A stretch of DNA of 64,000 bases from Laedolimicola ammoniilytica (GTDB taxonomy: Bacteria; Bacillota; Clostridia; Lachnospirales; Lachnospiraceae), in the NCBI RefSeq assembly GCF_025567165.1, contig NZ_JAOQKC010000019.1, forward strand, positions 1-64,000. Direction: 5' to 3'. Within the stretch, counting starts at the first letter, position 1. Every line of letters starts with the position of its first letter. The position numbers were made by a program, and so were the translations under genes. The notes below the pieces were generated by a model, which saw only the letters and a program-made list of their open reading frames with translations, was not told where the DNA came from and searched no databases. Shown in pieces: positions 51,531 through 60,232 of this stretch.

Positions 51531-52346
51531 ATGAAAGGAAAAAGAGTGATTGCAGGCATTCTGCTTGCAGGAATTTTAGTAGTCACCCTGGCAGGGTGCA
51601 AAAACACAGGCAACACGAAAGAAGAAAACGAAAAGCCTGTTATTACCCTCGGCAGCGACAACTATCCACCATACAATTATCTGAATGAGGATGGTGTACC
51701 GACGGGAATCGATGTAGAACTGGCTACGGAAGCTTTTAAAAGAATGGGGTATCAGGTGGATGTTGTCCGGATTAACTGGGAGAAGAAAAAAGAACTGGTG
51801 GAGAGCGGAGAGATTGACTGTATCATGGGCTGTTTTTCTATGGAAGGGCGTCTTGATGATTACCGTTGGGCAGGACCGTACATAGCAAGTCGTCAGGTGG
51901 TCGCTGTAAATGAGAACAGTGATATTTATAAACTGAGTGACCTGGAGGGTAAAAACCTGGCTGTTCAGTCCACAACCAAACCGGAAGGCATTTTTCTGAA
52001 CCGGACGGATGCGAGAATCCCAAAGCTGGGCAATCTGATCAGCCTGGGACACAGGGAGCTGATCTATACATTTCTGAGAAAAGGATATGTAGATGCAGTC
52101 GCCGCACATGAGGAATCGATTGTTCAGTATATGAAGGATTATGATGCAAGCTTCCGTATCCTGGAAGAACCTTTGATGATCACCGGAATAGGTGTCGCTT
52201 TTGCAAAAGATGATGACAGAGGAATCTGTGAGCAGATGAGCCAGACTTTGGAAGAAATGCGTCAGGATGGCACATCCCTGAAAATTATTGAAAAATATCT
52301 GGATGATCCCCAGAAATATTTGGAGGTGGATGATCTTGGATATTAA
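51531..52346 (+). CDS. Substrate-binding lipoprotein of the amino-acid ABC family (SBP_bac_3)
   Basis: A 271-residue lipoprotein with lipobox LAGC at Cys24. ITLGSDNYPPYNYLNEDGVP and GIDVELATEAFKRMGYQVDV are the start of family 3 solute-binding proteins; YIASRQVVAV and LEGKNLAVQSTT follow. No permease or ATPase gene is near. Instead it overlaps a hybrid histidine kinase gene, so it probably serves as the extracellular ligand sensor for that kinase rather than for transport. Sequence is AT-richer than the backbone. Confidence 0.85.
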   Translation: MKGKRVIAGILLAGILVVTLAGCKNTGNTKEENEKPVITLGSDNYPPYNYLNEDGVPTGIDVELATEAFKRMGYQVDVVRINWEKKKELVESGEIDCIMGCFSMEGRLDDYRWAGPYIASRQVVAVNENSDIYKLSDLEGKNLAVQSTTKPEGIFLNRTDARIPKLGNLISLGHRELIYTFLRKGYVDAVAAHEESIVQYMKDYDASFRILEEPLMITGIGVAFAKDDDRGICEQMSQTLEEMRQDGTSLKIIEKYLDDPQKYLEVDDLGY

Positions 52347-54492
52347 GAGAAAGAAAAAAGAAAAACGAATCCAGCTGATCGGTGGTCTGATCGGAATCTG
52401 TGTGGCAGTAGTTTCTCTGTTTTATTTCTTTCAGGCGGAGAAAGCGGAAGCAGAGAAAAGAATGGTAGAGATTGTAAATTATGTCAAAGTGCAGTGTTCC
52501 ACCTACACCCATTATAATGAATCTTCGGAATCCAAAAGTCTTCTCCGTGCTATTGAAAGTGCCAGACAGATGAGTACAAATATTAACATGGAAACAGAAA
52601 ACGGCGGGCAGCTAAGCGAGGATTTTCTGAAAGAAAACCTGCAGACTCTCTGGGTGGATGGCATCATTGTACTGGATACAGAAGGAAAGATGGATTGTGA
52701 ATACAGTACGAATGAATTTCTGGCAAATGAGATTACAGAGTATCTGCAAAAAGATAGTATCATGGATTTTGCCGGATATGATGAAAGAACTTATTCGGAA
52801 CGATTTGACAGGAAAGATGGATCACATATCGACATTGCAGCCTGTGCCAGAAAAGATGCACCAGGTATTGTAGCAATCTACTATTACACTTCTCCTGAAT
52901 TTGCCAGAAACTATACCCTGACAATACAGGGGCTTTTAAATGGCTATAGTGTCCAGAAAGATGGAACGATTATTGTTGCAGACGATGGGATCGTGGTTGC
53001 CAGCAATGATCAGAGCCTGTTAGGGCAGAATACAGCCGACAACGAAGTTGTTCAGGAAATGAAAAAACATACAGACAGTCAGCACATTTATCATTTGAAG
53101 AATGAAGGAACCGGATGTTATGGAATTATGCTGAAGCAGCGTGATTATTATATCTATGCGTATCTTCCGGATACAGCGGTGTTCCATAACCTTCCATTAA
53201 ATATGATAAGCGTTATTTTTCTTTATTTCCTGATATTCAGTATATTCTGGTTCTGGGCATACAGAACGAATCTGACGCATCAGAAAATGGAACAGGAAAA
53301 AGACGAAAAATATAAGGCAGAACTTCTGATAGCTGCAAAAAAGGCAGAAGCCGCCAATGAGGCAAAAACCGAGTTCTTTCAGCGAATGAGCCATGATATA
53401 CGGACTCCGATCAATGGAATCTGCGGCATAGTCAATATGGCAGACCATTATGCAGATGATATGGAGAAACAGACGGAATACAGAACAAAGGTGAAAGAGG
53501 CATCCAATCTGTTGCTGGAACTGGTAAATGATGTCCTGGACATGAGTAAGCTTGAGTCAGGTGAAATCGTTCTGGAAGAGATCCCATTTAATCTGAGCAG
53601 TATTTCCAGGGAAGTATTTGTTGTGATCGAACAGATGACTGCAGAACAGAATATCCAGATTGTGTGGGAGAAAAAAGAAATCACACACCGGAATTTTATT
53701 GGAAGTCCGGGATATGTGAAACGGGTGATGATGAATGTCCTGTCGAATGCAGTGAAATATAACAGAGAAAACGGACAGATCTATATCAGCTGCATGGAAA
53801 TTCCATCCGAACAGCCGGAAATGACCACAATGGAATTTGTCTGCCGGGATACCGGAATCGGAATGACTGAGGAGTTCCAGAAATGTGTATTTGAACCATT
53901 TGCACAGGAACACACAGGAAGCCGCACAAAATTTGCAGGAACAGGTCTGGGAATGGCGATTGCAAAGAATCTGGTCGAGAAAATGGGTGGAACGATTACC
54001 TTTGAAAGTAAAGAAGGTATGGGAACTACATTTGTGATCAGGGTTCCGTTCAAAATAGATCCGGATGCGGACAAACGTGAAGAACAGAAGGATGTATCAG
54101 AAAAATCTATAAAGGGGCTGCATATTCTTCTGGCAGAAGACAATGAACTGAACATGGAAATTGCAGAATTTGTGCTTCAGAATGAAGGCGCTGAGGTGAC
54201 CAAAGCATGGAATGGTCAGGAAGCTGTTGAGATATTCGGAAAAAGTGAACCTGGTGAATTTGATGTCATTCTTATGGATATTATGATGCCGGTCGTGAAT
54301 GGTTATGAAGCTACAAAGATGATCCGTTCTCTGGACAGAGAGGATGCAAAGAAAATACCGATTATTGCAATGACAGCAAATGCGTTTACGGAGGACAGAA
54401 TAAGGGCAAAAGAAGCAGGGATGGATGAACATGTTGCTAAGCCTGTTGATGTGAAATTACTGGTAAAGGTAATTCATAAATTGGTAGGATGA
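52330..54492 (+). CDS. Hybrid sensor histidine kinase/response regulator
   Basis: A 720-residue membrane kinase. One helix near residues 15-32, an extracytoplasmic region of about 250 residues with a PAS/Cache-like look, a second helix near 290-312, then HisKA (FFQRMSHDIRTPINGICGIV), HATPase (NVLSNAVKYN, DTGIGMTEEFQKCVF, GTGLGMAIAKNL) and a C-terminal receiver (LLAEDNELN, DVILMDIMMPVVNGYEA, HVAKPVD). I chose the ATG at 52330, 17 bases inside the end of the binding-protein gene with GGAGG upstream. A truncated response regulator follows, so the pathway is likely broken. Confidence 0.9.
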   Translation: MILDIKRKKKEKRIQLIGGLIGICVAVVSLFYFFQAEKAEAEKRMVEIVNYVKVQCSTYTHYNESSESKSLLRAIESARQMSTNINMETENGGQLSEDFLKENLQTLWVDGIIVLDTEGKMDCEYSTNEFLANEITEYLQKDSIMDFAGYDERTYSERFDRKDGSHIDIAACARKDAPGIVAIYYYTSPEFARNYTLTIQGLLNGYSVQKDGTIIVADDGIVVASNDQSLLGQNTADNEVVQEMKKHTDSQHIYHLKNEGTGCYGIMLKQRDYYIYAYLPDTAVFHNLPLNMISVIFLYFLIFSIFWFWAYRTNLTHQKMEQEKDEKYKAELLIAAKKAEAANEAKTEFFQRMSHDIRTPINGICGIVNMADHYADDMEKQTEYRTKVKEASNLLLELVNDVLDMSKLESGEIVLEEIPFNLSSISREVFVVIEQMTAEQNIQIVWEKKEITHRNFIGSPGYVKRVMMNVLSNAVKYNRENGQIYISCMEIPSEQPEMTTMEFVCRDTGIGMTEEFQKCVFEPFAQEHTGSRTKFAGTGLGMAIAKNLVEKMGGTITFESKEGMGTTFVIRVPFKIDPDADKREEQKDVSEKSIKGLHILLAEDNELNMEIAEFVLQNEGAEVTKAWNGQEAVEIFGKSEPGEFDVILMDIMMPVVNGYEATKMIRSLDREDAKKIPIIAMTANAFTEDRIRAKEAGMDEHVAKPVDVKLLVKVIHKLVG

Positions 54493-54572
54493 TGAAAAAT
54501 ATGGATAAAAGACAAAAAATACTGATTGTAGATGATGCAAAGGAAGAATTGAACCGGGTAGCGACCGGTTAA
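54492..54572 (+). pseudogene. Response regulator truncated after 26 codons
   Basis: MKNMDKRQKILIVDDAKEEL is the first strand and helix of a receiver domain with its DD acidic pair. It overlaps the kinase stop (TGATG), as expected for an operon partner. After NRVATG the frame stops and the sequence turns into unrelated AT-rich DNA, so the gene was cut here by an insertion or deletion. Its missing output domain is unknown. Confidence 0.75.
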
Positions 54573-54765
54573 ACACCCCGTTGGTAAACTTCTGATTTTT
54601 ACCAACGAATTTACCAATATTGCAGAGAAAAATATAAGAAGACTTGAAACGAATTGAAAAGAAAAGCAAGATTCCATGTTTCAGTTCTATGTCAGAAATC
54701 CTGTAAGATTGGCTTACATACAAGGATATTCAGGTTTTATACAAAGATATAAGGAGTTACAAAAA
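54573..54765. other. Junction segment of mobile DNA without a gene
   Basis: AT-rich sequence between the truncated regulator and the phosphatase fragment. It holds TTTACCAACGAATTTACC followed by AATATT (54597-54621), which returns with one base missing and one changed at 61723-61745. No gene seen. Confidence 0.5.
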
Positions 54766-54804
54766 ATGGTAAAAATCTTATTTATCTGCCACGGTAGTGT
54801 TTAA
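54766..54804 (+). pseudogene. 5' fragment of a low-molecular-weight protein tyrosine phosphatase gene; left att site
   Basis: ATG with AAGGAG upstream gives MVKILFICHGSV and a stop. LMW phosphatases of Firmicutes begin with xKILFxCHGNICRSP, where C-x5-R is the catalytic loop, so the gene is cut inside that loop. TTTATCTGCCACGGTAG (54781-54797) recurs exactly at 61627-61643. It is the probable crossover region of the integrative element. Confidence 0.7.
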
Positions 54805-54860
54805 GGGACGGAGCAAAAGCCTTGAGTTTATTGGGTTCCTTGGATGGAAATGTAGAATTT

Positions 54861-54879
54861 ACACCTTATTTACACCTTT
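54861..54879 (+). repeat. Left copy of an end repeat of the integrative element
   Basis: ACACCTTATTTACACCTTT, found again with one extra T at 61479-61498. Paired direct repeats just inside both ends are what arm-type integrase binding sites look like. Confidence 0.55.
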
Positions 54880-54918
54880 GGAAGATCGGATTGGAAAAGC
54901 TGAAATAATAATATAAAT

Positions 54919-54943
54919 GCGTGGGAGAAATCCTACGCTTTTT
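54919..54943 (+). terminator. Intrinsic terminator inside the element
   Basis: GCGTGGGA-GAAA-TCCTACGC, then TTTTT. From here to 55240 the DNA is AT-rich with no gene. Confidence 0.75.
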
Positions 54944-55240
54944 ACATATAATCGCACAATTTGAATGAAAAAGCCTCATGATCATGTGGGAAAATGAAAG
55001 TAAAACTTATTAGATGATATAATGTATTAATTTGTAATTTGAAAGAATATTTGAGGTTTATAGGAATTTATCTGACGGTATACACCTACCATATAGTAGT
55101 TATAAAATAGAACGGTACAAATGGATAGTTAGGTAAGAAGATAAAGGTTGTTTAATTGTTAAAAGCTCTTGCGGAAAAAAGCATTTTAAAATAATATATG
55201 ATTGTAAGAGATGTATAATTTTTACAATGGAGAATAAGAT

Positions 55241-55567
55241 ATGTTTGGTAAGAACCAGATCATACAAAATCTTGTGGATTATCCGCTGCTGATTATTGAT
55301 GATTTAGGAATAGAACGAAATTCCGAGTTTGCTTTGGAGCAGGTCTATAATGTGATAGATAGCCGTTATTGTAAAATGCTTCCGCTGATCGTAACAACGA
55401 ATCTGGGACTGAATGAAATGAAATCCACAGATTTGGATACTGCCCATCAGCGTATTTACAGTAGAATACTTGAAATGTGTGTTCCCATCTATTGTGGTGG
55501 AGAAGATAAGAGAAAAGAAGAAGGGACAGAAAAACTCGTACAGGTGCAGAACCTGATTACCGGTTAA
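55241..55567 (+). pseudogene. C-terminal fragment of a DnaC/IstB-like ATPase
   Basis: 108 residues beginning near Walker B: YPLLIIDDLGIERNSEFALE, then LIVTTNLGLNEM (sensor) and RIYSRILEMCVPIYCGG. This matches the second half of the gene at 59085-59892, but the Walker A half is absent. It is a leftover of an element-borne replication ATPase. The pcfB-like start follows, as in Tn1549-type elements. Confidence 0.7.
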
Positions 55568-55649
55568 TCTGTCTTTTTCCATTAAAGGGGGTGATTGCCA
55601 TGATTATTGATCTGGACAGCAGTTGAATCGCTGAAAGGAGGGAAAAGTT

Positions 55650-55754
55650 ATGCAGGAAGAGGTAACTCAGAAAACGGTCACGTTCTGTATTCGGGCTACT
55701 AAGATTACAGCAGACCTGTTGAAAAAGGTTCTTGTTGCGTATCTGCGTCATCAG
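55650..55754 (+). pseudogene. N-terminal fragment of a PcfB-like (DUF3801) conjugation protein
   Basis: MQEEVTQKTVTFCIRATKIT and ADLLKKVLVAYLRHQ match the start of PcfB-family proteins of conjugative elements. AAAGGAGGG precedes the ATG. After about 35 residues the frame passes straight into AraC-regulator sequence, so the conjugation module was deleted from here. An eight-codon frame (MIIDLDSS) just upstream at 55601 may be another remnant. Confidence 0.6.
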
Positions 55755-56429
55755 AATCTTTATGCGATAAAAGAAAAGTGCCAGCACGGATCCATTCAGG
55801 TTCCATACAGTTACTATGACTGCGGTATACCGGATTATTTTACGAGTGTACCGCTGCACTGGCACAGTGAAATGGAATTAAATTACATAAAATCTGGCAG
55901 ACGAAGAGTTCTGGTCCCTGTATCTCAGGAACCCCCGGGGTATCATGAACTCCATGATTCGGTCCGGACTATTATGTAGTGTGCACACAAAAATCTTGCA
56001 ACGTCTGATCTGTTACTGAAAAGCGAACTGCTTCGCTTATTTTATCTGCTGGCATCGACACCGGGACTCTGCACCGAACACACGGTTTCGACAGAATCCC
56101 GGATGACCGAAACACTTCGGCCTGTTCTCACTTATATACAGAAACATCATTCTGAATCTGTCACCATAGAGCAGCTGGCAAAGATCGCTCATATGAGCAG
56201 CAGTTACTTTATGAACTGTTTCAAACAGAATTTCGGTCTCGGAGCCATTGAATATCTGAATCAGGTACGTATCCGATCAGCATGCGACCTTCTGCGCAAT
56301 ACGGATCGCAGTATCTCCGACATTGCTTTCGATACCGGATTTCATAACCTTTCAAATTTCAATCGACAGTTTCGCACCAAGGTAGGATGTTCTCCTCAGA
56401 CTTACCGAAAAGAATCCGTTCTTTCCTGA
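55755..56429 (+). pseudogene. AraC-family regulator with internal deletion and in-frame stop
   Basis: The cupin start (IPDYFTSVPLHWHSEMELNY) is fused behind the PcfB fragment, breaks off after RRRVLV, and a TAG ends the frame at 55977-55979. The same frame reopens and encodes a linker and a complete AraC DNA-binding domain (VTIEQLAKIAHMSSSYFMNC, SISDIAFDTGFHNLSNFNRQ). Much of the sensor domain is gone. The 3' end overlaps the convergent MATE gene by 28 bases; an AraC regulator beside a MATE pump is a common pairing. A restart at ATG 56103 could give a free DNA-binding domain. Confidence 0.75.
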
Positions 56430-57739
56430 TAGATCCAGTAAGTGATCATCAACATGATCCAGGCGCCGATCCAGGCAGATACTTCTGCCAGAGCAACACC
56501 ACAAAAAGCCAGATATGGAGTCAGCAGCTTTACCATGACCACTCGAAGAGACACTTCCAGGACTCCTGAAAGCATCGGAACAAACGTATGTCCCATGCCC
56601 TGACACCCGTTGCGGAACACAAACAGCCATCCCAGAGGAAACAGACAGATGCCTGTAACCGCCAGAAAATCTCTTGTGTAAGAAATAATCGACGCATCAT
56701 TCAACATGAAAGAAGTCAGAAACTCAGGAATACACAGCAACATCAAAGCCAGTGGAATATTTATCAGGATCGTCAGGATAACTCCTTCCCGGATACCGGT
56801 ACGTATCCGCTCCTTTTTTCTGGCACCATAATTCTGTCCCACAAAAGTAAGAAGTGCCAGGCCCACTGTATTTGCCGGCTGTTCAAAAAGACTGAGGATC
56901 TTGGTGCATGCCGCATAGGCAGCCACATAGCTTGTTCCCATATTGTTGACAAATGTCTGCAATACCATTCCACCCACTGCAGTGACAGAATTCATAACGG
57001 CAACAGGCAGACCTTTCAATGTCAGTCTTTTGATGATTACACTCTGTGGTTTCCAGTCCGTTTTTTTCGGGATCAGATTTTTTTCCCTTCCTATGTAGTA
57101 ACAGCAGTAAAGCGCAGACAGAACCTGTGCCAGAACAGTGGCTAACGCTGCGCCAAAAACACCCATATGCAGCGGAAAAACGAATAACAGATCCATCAGA
57201 ACATTAGCAGTGGCAGAAATTATCATTGCAACCAGAGGCACCCGGCTGTTTCCGACAGAACGCAGAAGTGTCATGGCAAAATTATTAAAAATTGTAATGG
57301 TGGTTCCCGCAAGAATTGTTCCGAAATATTGCAGTGTTTCCGTCATCAGGTCTTCCGGTGTATGGAGAAATGTAAATAATTGCCGCATGAAGGCCAGACT
57401 TACCACTGTGATCACAATCCCAATAGCCAGACAGATCCAGACAGACATTGCCAGCTCCTTACGAAGTTTTTCATAATTGCCACTTCCAAAAGACTGAGAA
57501 ATACAGATTCCCAATCCTCCTGTCAGCCCAATTGCGAAACCAATGATCAGAAAATGTACGGAACTGGTATTTCCGACTGCTGCAAGTGCCGTATCGCCAA
57601 TTCCTTTTCCCACCACCATAGAGTCTGCAAAGCTGTATAACTGCTGAAACAGATTTCCTGCCAGGATCGGCAGAAAAAACTGTACCAGTAAACGCATGCA
57701 GTTTCCCTGCGTCATATCATTTGTCGTGTTCTTACCCAT
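56402..57739 (-). CDS. MATE-family efflux transporter (element cargo)
   Basis: A 445-residue 12-helix antiporter starting MGKNTTNDMTQGNCMRLLVQ. The first helix region FFLPILAGNLFQQLYSFADS and MVVGKGIGDTALAAVG are typical, as is FVGQNYGARKKERIRTGIRE in the second half. It is intact and carried inside the integrative element, so it may be the trait the element confers. Substrate unknown. GGAGG lies upstream of the start. Confidence 0.9.
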   Translation of the reverse strand: MGKNTTNDMTQGNCMRLLVQFFLPILAGNLFQQLYSFADSMVVGKGIGDTALAAVGNTSSVHFLIIGFAIGLTGGLGICISQSFGSGNYEKLRKELAMSVWICLAIGIVITVVSLAFMRQLFTFLHTPEDLMTETLQYFGTILAGTTITIFNNFAMTLLRSVGNSRVPLVAMIISATANVLMDLLFVFPLHMGVFGAALATVLAQVLSALYCCYYIGREKNLIPKKTDWKPQSVIIKRLTLKGLPVAVMNSVTAVGGMVLQTFVNNMGTSYVAAYAACTKILSLFEQPANTVGLALLTFVGQNYGARKKERIRTGIREGVILTILINIPLALMLLCIPEFLTSFMLNDASIISYTRDFLAVTGICLFPLGWLFVFRNGCQGMGHTFVPMLSGVLEVSLRVVMVKLLTPYLAFCGVALAEVSAWIGAWIMLMITYWIYQERTDSFR

Positions 57740-58290
57740 TATGTTACCTCCTGATGTCTAAACGGTACTCTCCAAATACTGTCTGCTTTTAGCCAGTATT
57801 TTACTACTGAAATGATACTTTTTCTATGACATTACTATGCTGAAATATTAGCAGAAAGTTTCTTGTTTAAATTTTTTATGATGTTTTCAGAGTTATCTTT
57901 TGAATAATATCTCATTTTTGCTGCCGATAAATAGTCTATAATAATACCTCCTCTTCAAAATTAATTCTATCATAAAATGACATATAAATCTAATAAAGAT
58001 ATGCTTAAAAGACAAGAGTTCATAATGATTAGTGAACATCATAATATTTTTAGAGTAGCATCCAAATATCACAAACCGATTTGATGAGGAGAAAATACCA
58101 GAGCAAGATCCACCCGTGTATTACAGTATTGTCATTTTGACAATTTTGTATTACTTACGAGTAGCAGACCTTGATTGGGATTACGTCCCCATACCCACGT
58201 GAAAATATAATTGCTGGCAATTATATTTTAGCAGATATGCAGGCATATCTGGATAAGCGTCACAGACAACAAAATAAGGAAATTTTGATA
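57740..58290. other. AT-rich gap between the MATE gene and the replication module
   Basis: Contains the MATE promoter region on the minus strand and a few short open frames that I cannot relate to any family. The phrase LRVADLDWDYVPIPT can be read near 58150 but leads nowhere. No convincing gene. Confidence 0.4.
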
Positions 58291-58293
58291 AGG

Positions 58294-58327
58294 CATTCAC
58301 CTGGAATAGGTGAGTGTTTTTTTGTTT
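58294..58327 (+). terminator. Intrinsic terminator before the repA region
   Basis: CATTCACCT and AGGTGAGTG around GGAAT, followed by TTTTTTTG. Confidence 0.85.
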
Positions 58328-58351
58328 TTAAGTATTCAATTAACCGAAAAA

Positions 58352-58470
58352 ATAAAAAATTTTCCTCAGGGGGCTGTAAAAATGCCTCTCAGCGTTTCGT
58401 ATTAATGAAAGGGTATTTTTTGCAGGAAAAATAAAAAATTTTCATCAAGAGCCTGTATTTATGCCCTTCA
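58352..58470 (+). repeat. Two 40-bp direct repeats upstream of repA
   Basis: 58352-58391 and 58431-58470 both begin ATAAAAAATTTTC and share GCCTGTA/GGCTGTA and ATGCC in register, about 80 percent alike, with a period of 79 bases. Their place before a replication initiator gene suggests iterons or a copy-control region. Confidence 0.55.
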
Positions 58471-58557
58471 TCTTTTGAATATGTGTAAGGACATTTTTTG
58501 AGCCGGCATAAAAATGATTTTTACAACAGTTAGAAACAGAAACGAGGCGAGAAAAGA

Positions 58558-59085
58558 ATGAAATATGAATACATGAAGGAGTCAGAGCAGATGCTTCAGT
58601 ACTTCCAGTTTCCGAAGTTTTTGCTAAAACTGCGAATTTCTCAAACTGCAAAATTCCTTTATATGATTTTGTATGACCGGGCACGGATATCGAGAATGAA
58701 TAGTTGGATAGACAAGTATGGAAATGTTTATCTGATTTTTCCGATAGAGGAATTGTCTGCTCAAATCGGCAAATGTAAATCTTCTGTAAAAACAGCATTG
58801 AAGGAATTAGATGATGTGGGACTATTGGTTCGCAGATCTGGTGGTTTTTCAAAACCTAATCATTTATATGTAAAAATTCCATCTGATGAGATAGGTTTAC
58901 AGCCGGTTGACGATAAGGCGGTTGAAAAGATGGTTGCAACAGAGTCGGAAAAGCAACCTTCATCTGGTCGTAAAAATGGCTGTGCAGGAGTCGGAAATGT
59001 GGCACCTAGTAAAGTAACTGAGAAATATAAAAGAAATAAATATCATGAAGTAAATTATTACTATGGAAAAGGAGAGAGTTTGTGA
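58558..59085 (+). CDS. RepA_N-type replication initiator
   Basis: A 175-residue protein. YFQFPKFLLKLRISQTAKFL and YGNVYLIFPIEELSAQIGKC then KSSVKTALKELDDVGLLVR form the winged-helix DNA-binding domain of the RepA N-terminal family, common in Tn1549/Tn916-like elements and plasmids. The tail is short and polar. The stop overlaps the next gene by one base. It probably starts replication of the excised circular element. Confidence 0.85.
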   Translation: MKYEYMKESEQMLQYFQFPKFLLKLRISQTAKFLYMILYDRARISRMNSWIDKYGNVYLIFPIEELSAQIGKCKSSVKTALKELDDVGLLVRRSGGFSKPNHLYVKIPSDEIGLQPVDDKAVEKMVATESEKQPSSGRKNGCAGVGNVAPSKVTEKYKRNKYHEVNYYYGKGESL

Positions 59086-59892
59086 TGAGAGAAGAAGATA
59101 CCGTATGTGTAGGCAGTGATGGTTTGCAATACTGCAAAGTCTGTGGGGAAGCGAAAGAAGCTTTTTTCCCCGAGGGTGGCTTTATGGGGATGAAGAAACA
59201 TTCCAGGCAATGTGCCTGTGACAGAAAAGCATATGAAGAAGAACAAAAATATTTTAAAGACAAAGAATACCGAGAATTAGTCAGTAGAAATACGAGCATC
59301 TGTTTTGACGAGAGCAGAATGGAAGAGTGGACATTTGAAAATGCGGATATGTCAGATGCTGTAATACATAAGGCTAAAAGCTATGTTGATAACTGGGATG
59401 AAATGAAAAGAAACCATATAGGCTGTTTGTTCTGGGGACCGGTTGGTACCGGGAAAAGTTATATTGCCGGGTGTATTGCCAATGAACTTCTAAAGCAGGA
59501 AGTAACAGTAAAGATGACAAATTTCAATACCATTATCGATGATATATTTCCACTGGCAGACAAAGCGGAATGCATTGGCTTCATATCAGCTTTTGATTAT
59601 TGATGATCTTGGTGTGGAACGAAATTCAGAATATGCGTTAGGAATTATTTTTAGCGTCATAGACCGCAGGATCCGTTCGGGACGACCTTTGATCATTACG
59701 ACCAATCTTCCGCTGAAAGAAATAAAAAGCGAGACCATGTTAGATAAAAGACGTATCTATGACCGTATTTTAGAAATGTGTACACCCGTGTATGTTGGAG
59801 GCACAAGCAAACGAGAAGCGATTGCAAGTATGAAAATGGAGAAAGCGAAAACGCTGTTGAACACAAACAGAGGGAAGGAGGAATGCGAATGA
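59085..59892 (+). pseudogene. DnaC-like replication ATPase with a frameshift
   Basis: The first part has a zinc-finger-like start (YCKVCGEAKEAFF, RQCACDRKAYEEE) and Walker A WGPVGTGKSYIAGCI. The frame then stops at 59601-59603. In a second frame, overlapping from about 59570, the protein continues with LASYQLLIIDDLGVERNSEY (Walker B), ITTNLPLKEI and YDRILEMCTPVYVGG. A single-base indel near 59570-59590 joins them. It may be a real mutation or a sequencing error. It would load the helicase for the RepA protein. Confidence 0.8.
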
Positions 59893-60098
59893 ATCATACA
59901 GAAAAAACAATACCTGTTTGGAAGAAATATTCTTTAAATGTTTCCGAAGCAGCAGAATATTACGGAATTGGAGAAAAGAGATTGAGACAAATCGCAGGTG
60001 AAAATGAAGGAGCAGATTTTATTTTGGAAGTTGGTTCGCATATCCGGTTCAAAAGAAAATTATTTGAAGATTATCTGGACACAGCCAGTACAGTTTAA
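59889..60098 (+). CDS. xis: Excisionase (Tn916 Xis-like)
   Basis: A 69-residue winged-helix protein: KYSLNVSEAAEYYGIGEKRL and LRQIAGENEG, then LEVGSHIRFKRKLFEDYLD. Size, composition and place just before the integrase match Xis of the Tn916 family. It bends the element ends to direct excision. The start at 59889, 8 bases after GGAGG, overlaps the dnaC-like stop by ATGA. Confidence 0.9.
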   Translation: MNHTEKTIPVWKKYSLNVSEAAEYYGIGEKRLRQIAGENEGADFILEVGSHIRFKRKLFEDYLDTASTV

Positions 60099-60232
60099 GT
60101 GACAGAATAGAAGAAATAGTAATGAAAATAATGTTCATTTTATCTTAGCGAAGAGAAGGTCTTGTGGTATAATGAATAAACCGAGACGGTCTTCCAAGTT
60201 AAATGAGCATTTAATGAAGGAGACGAAATATT

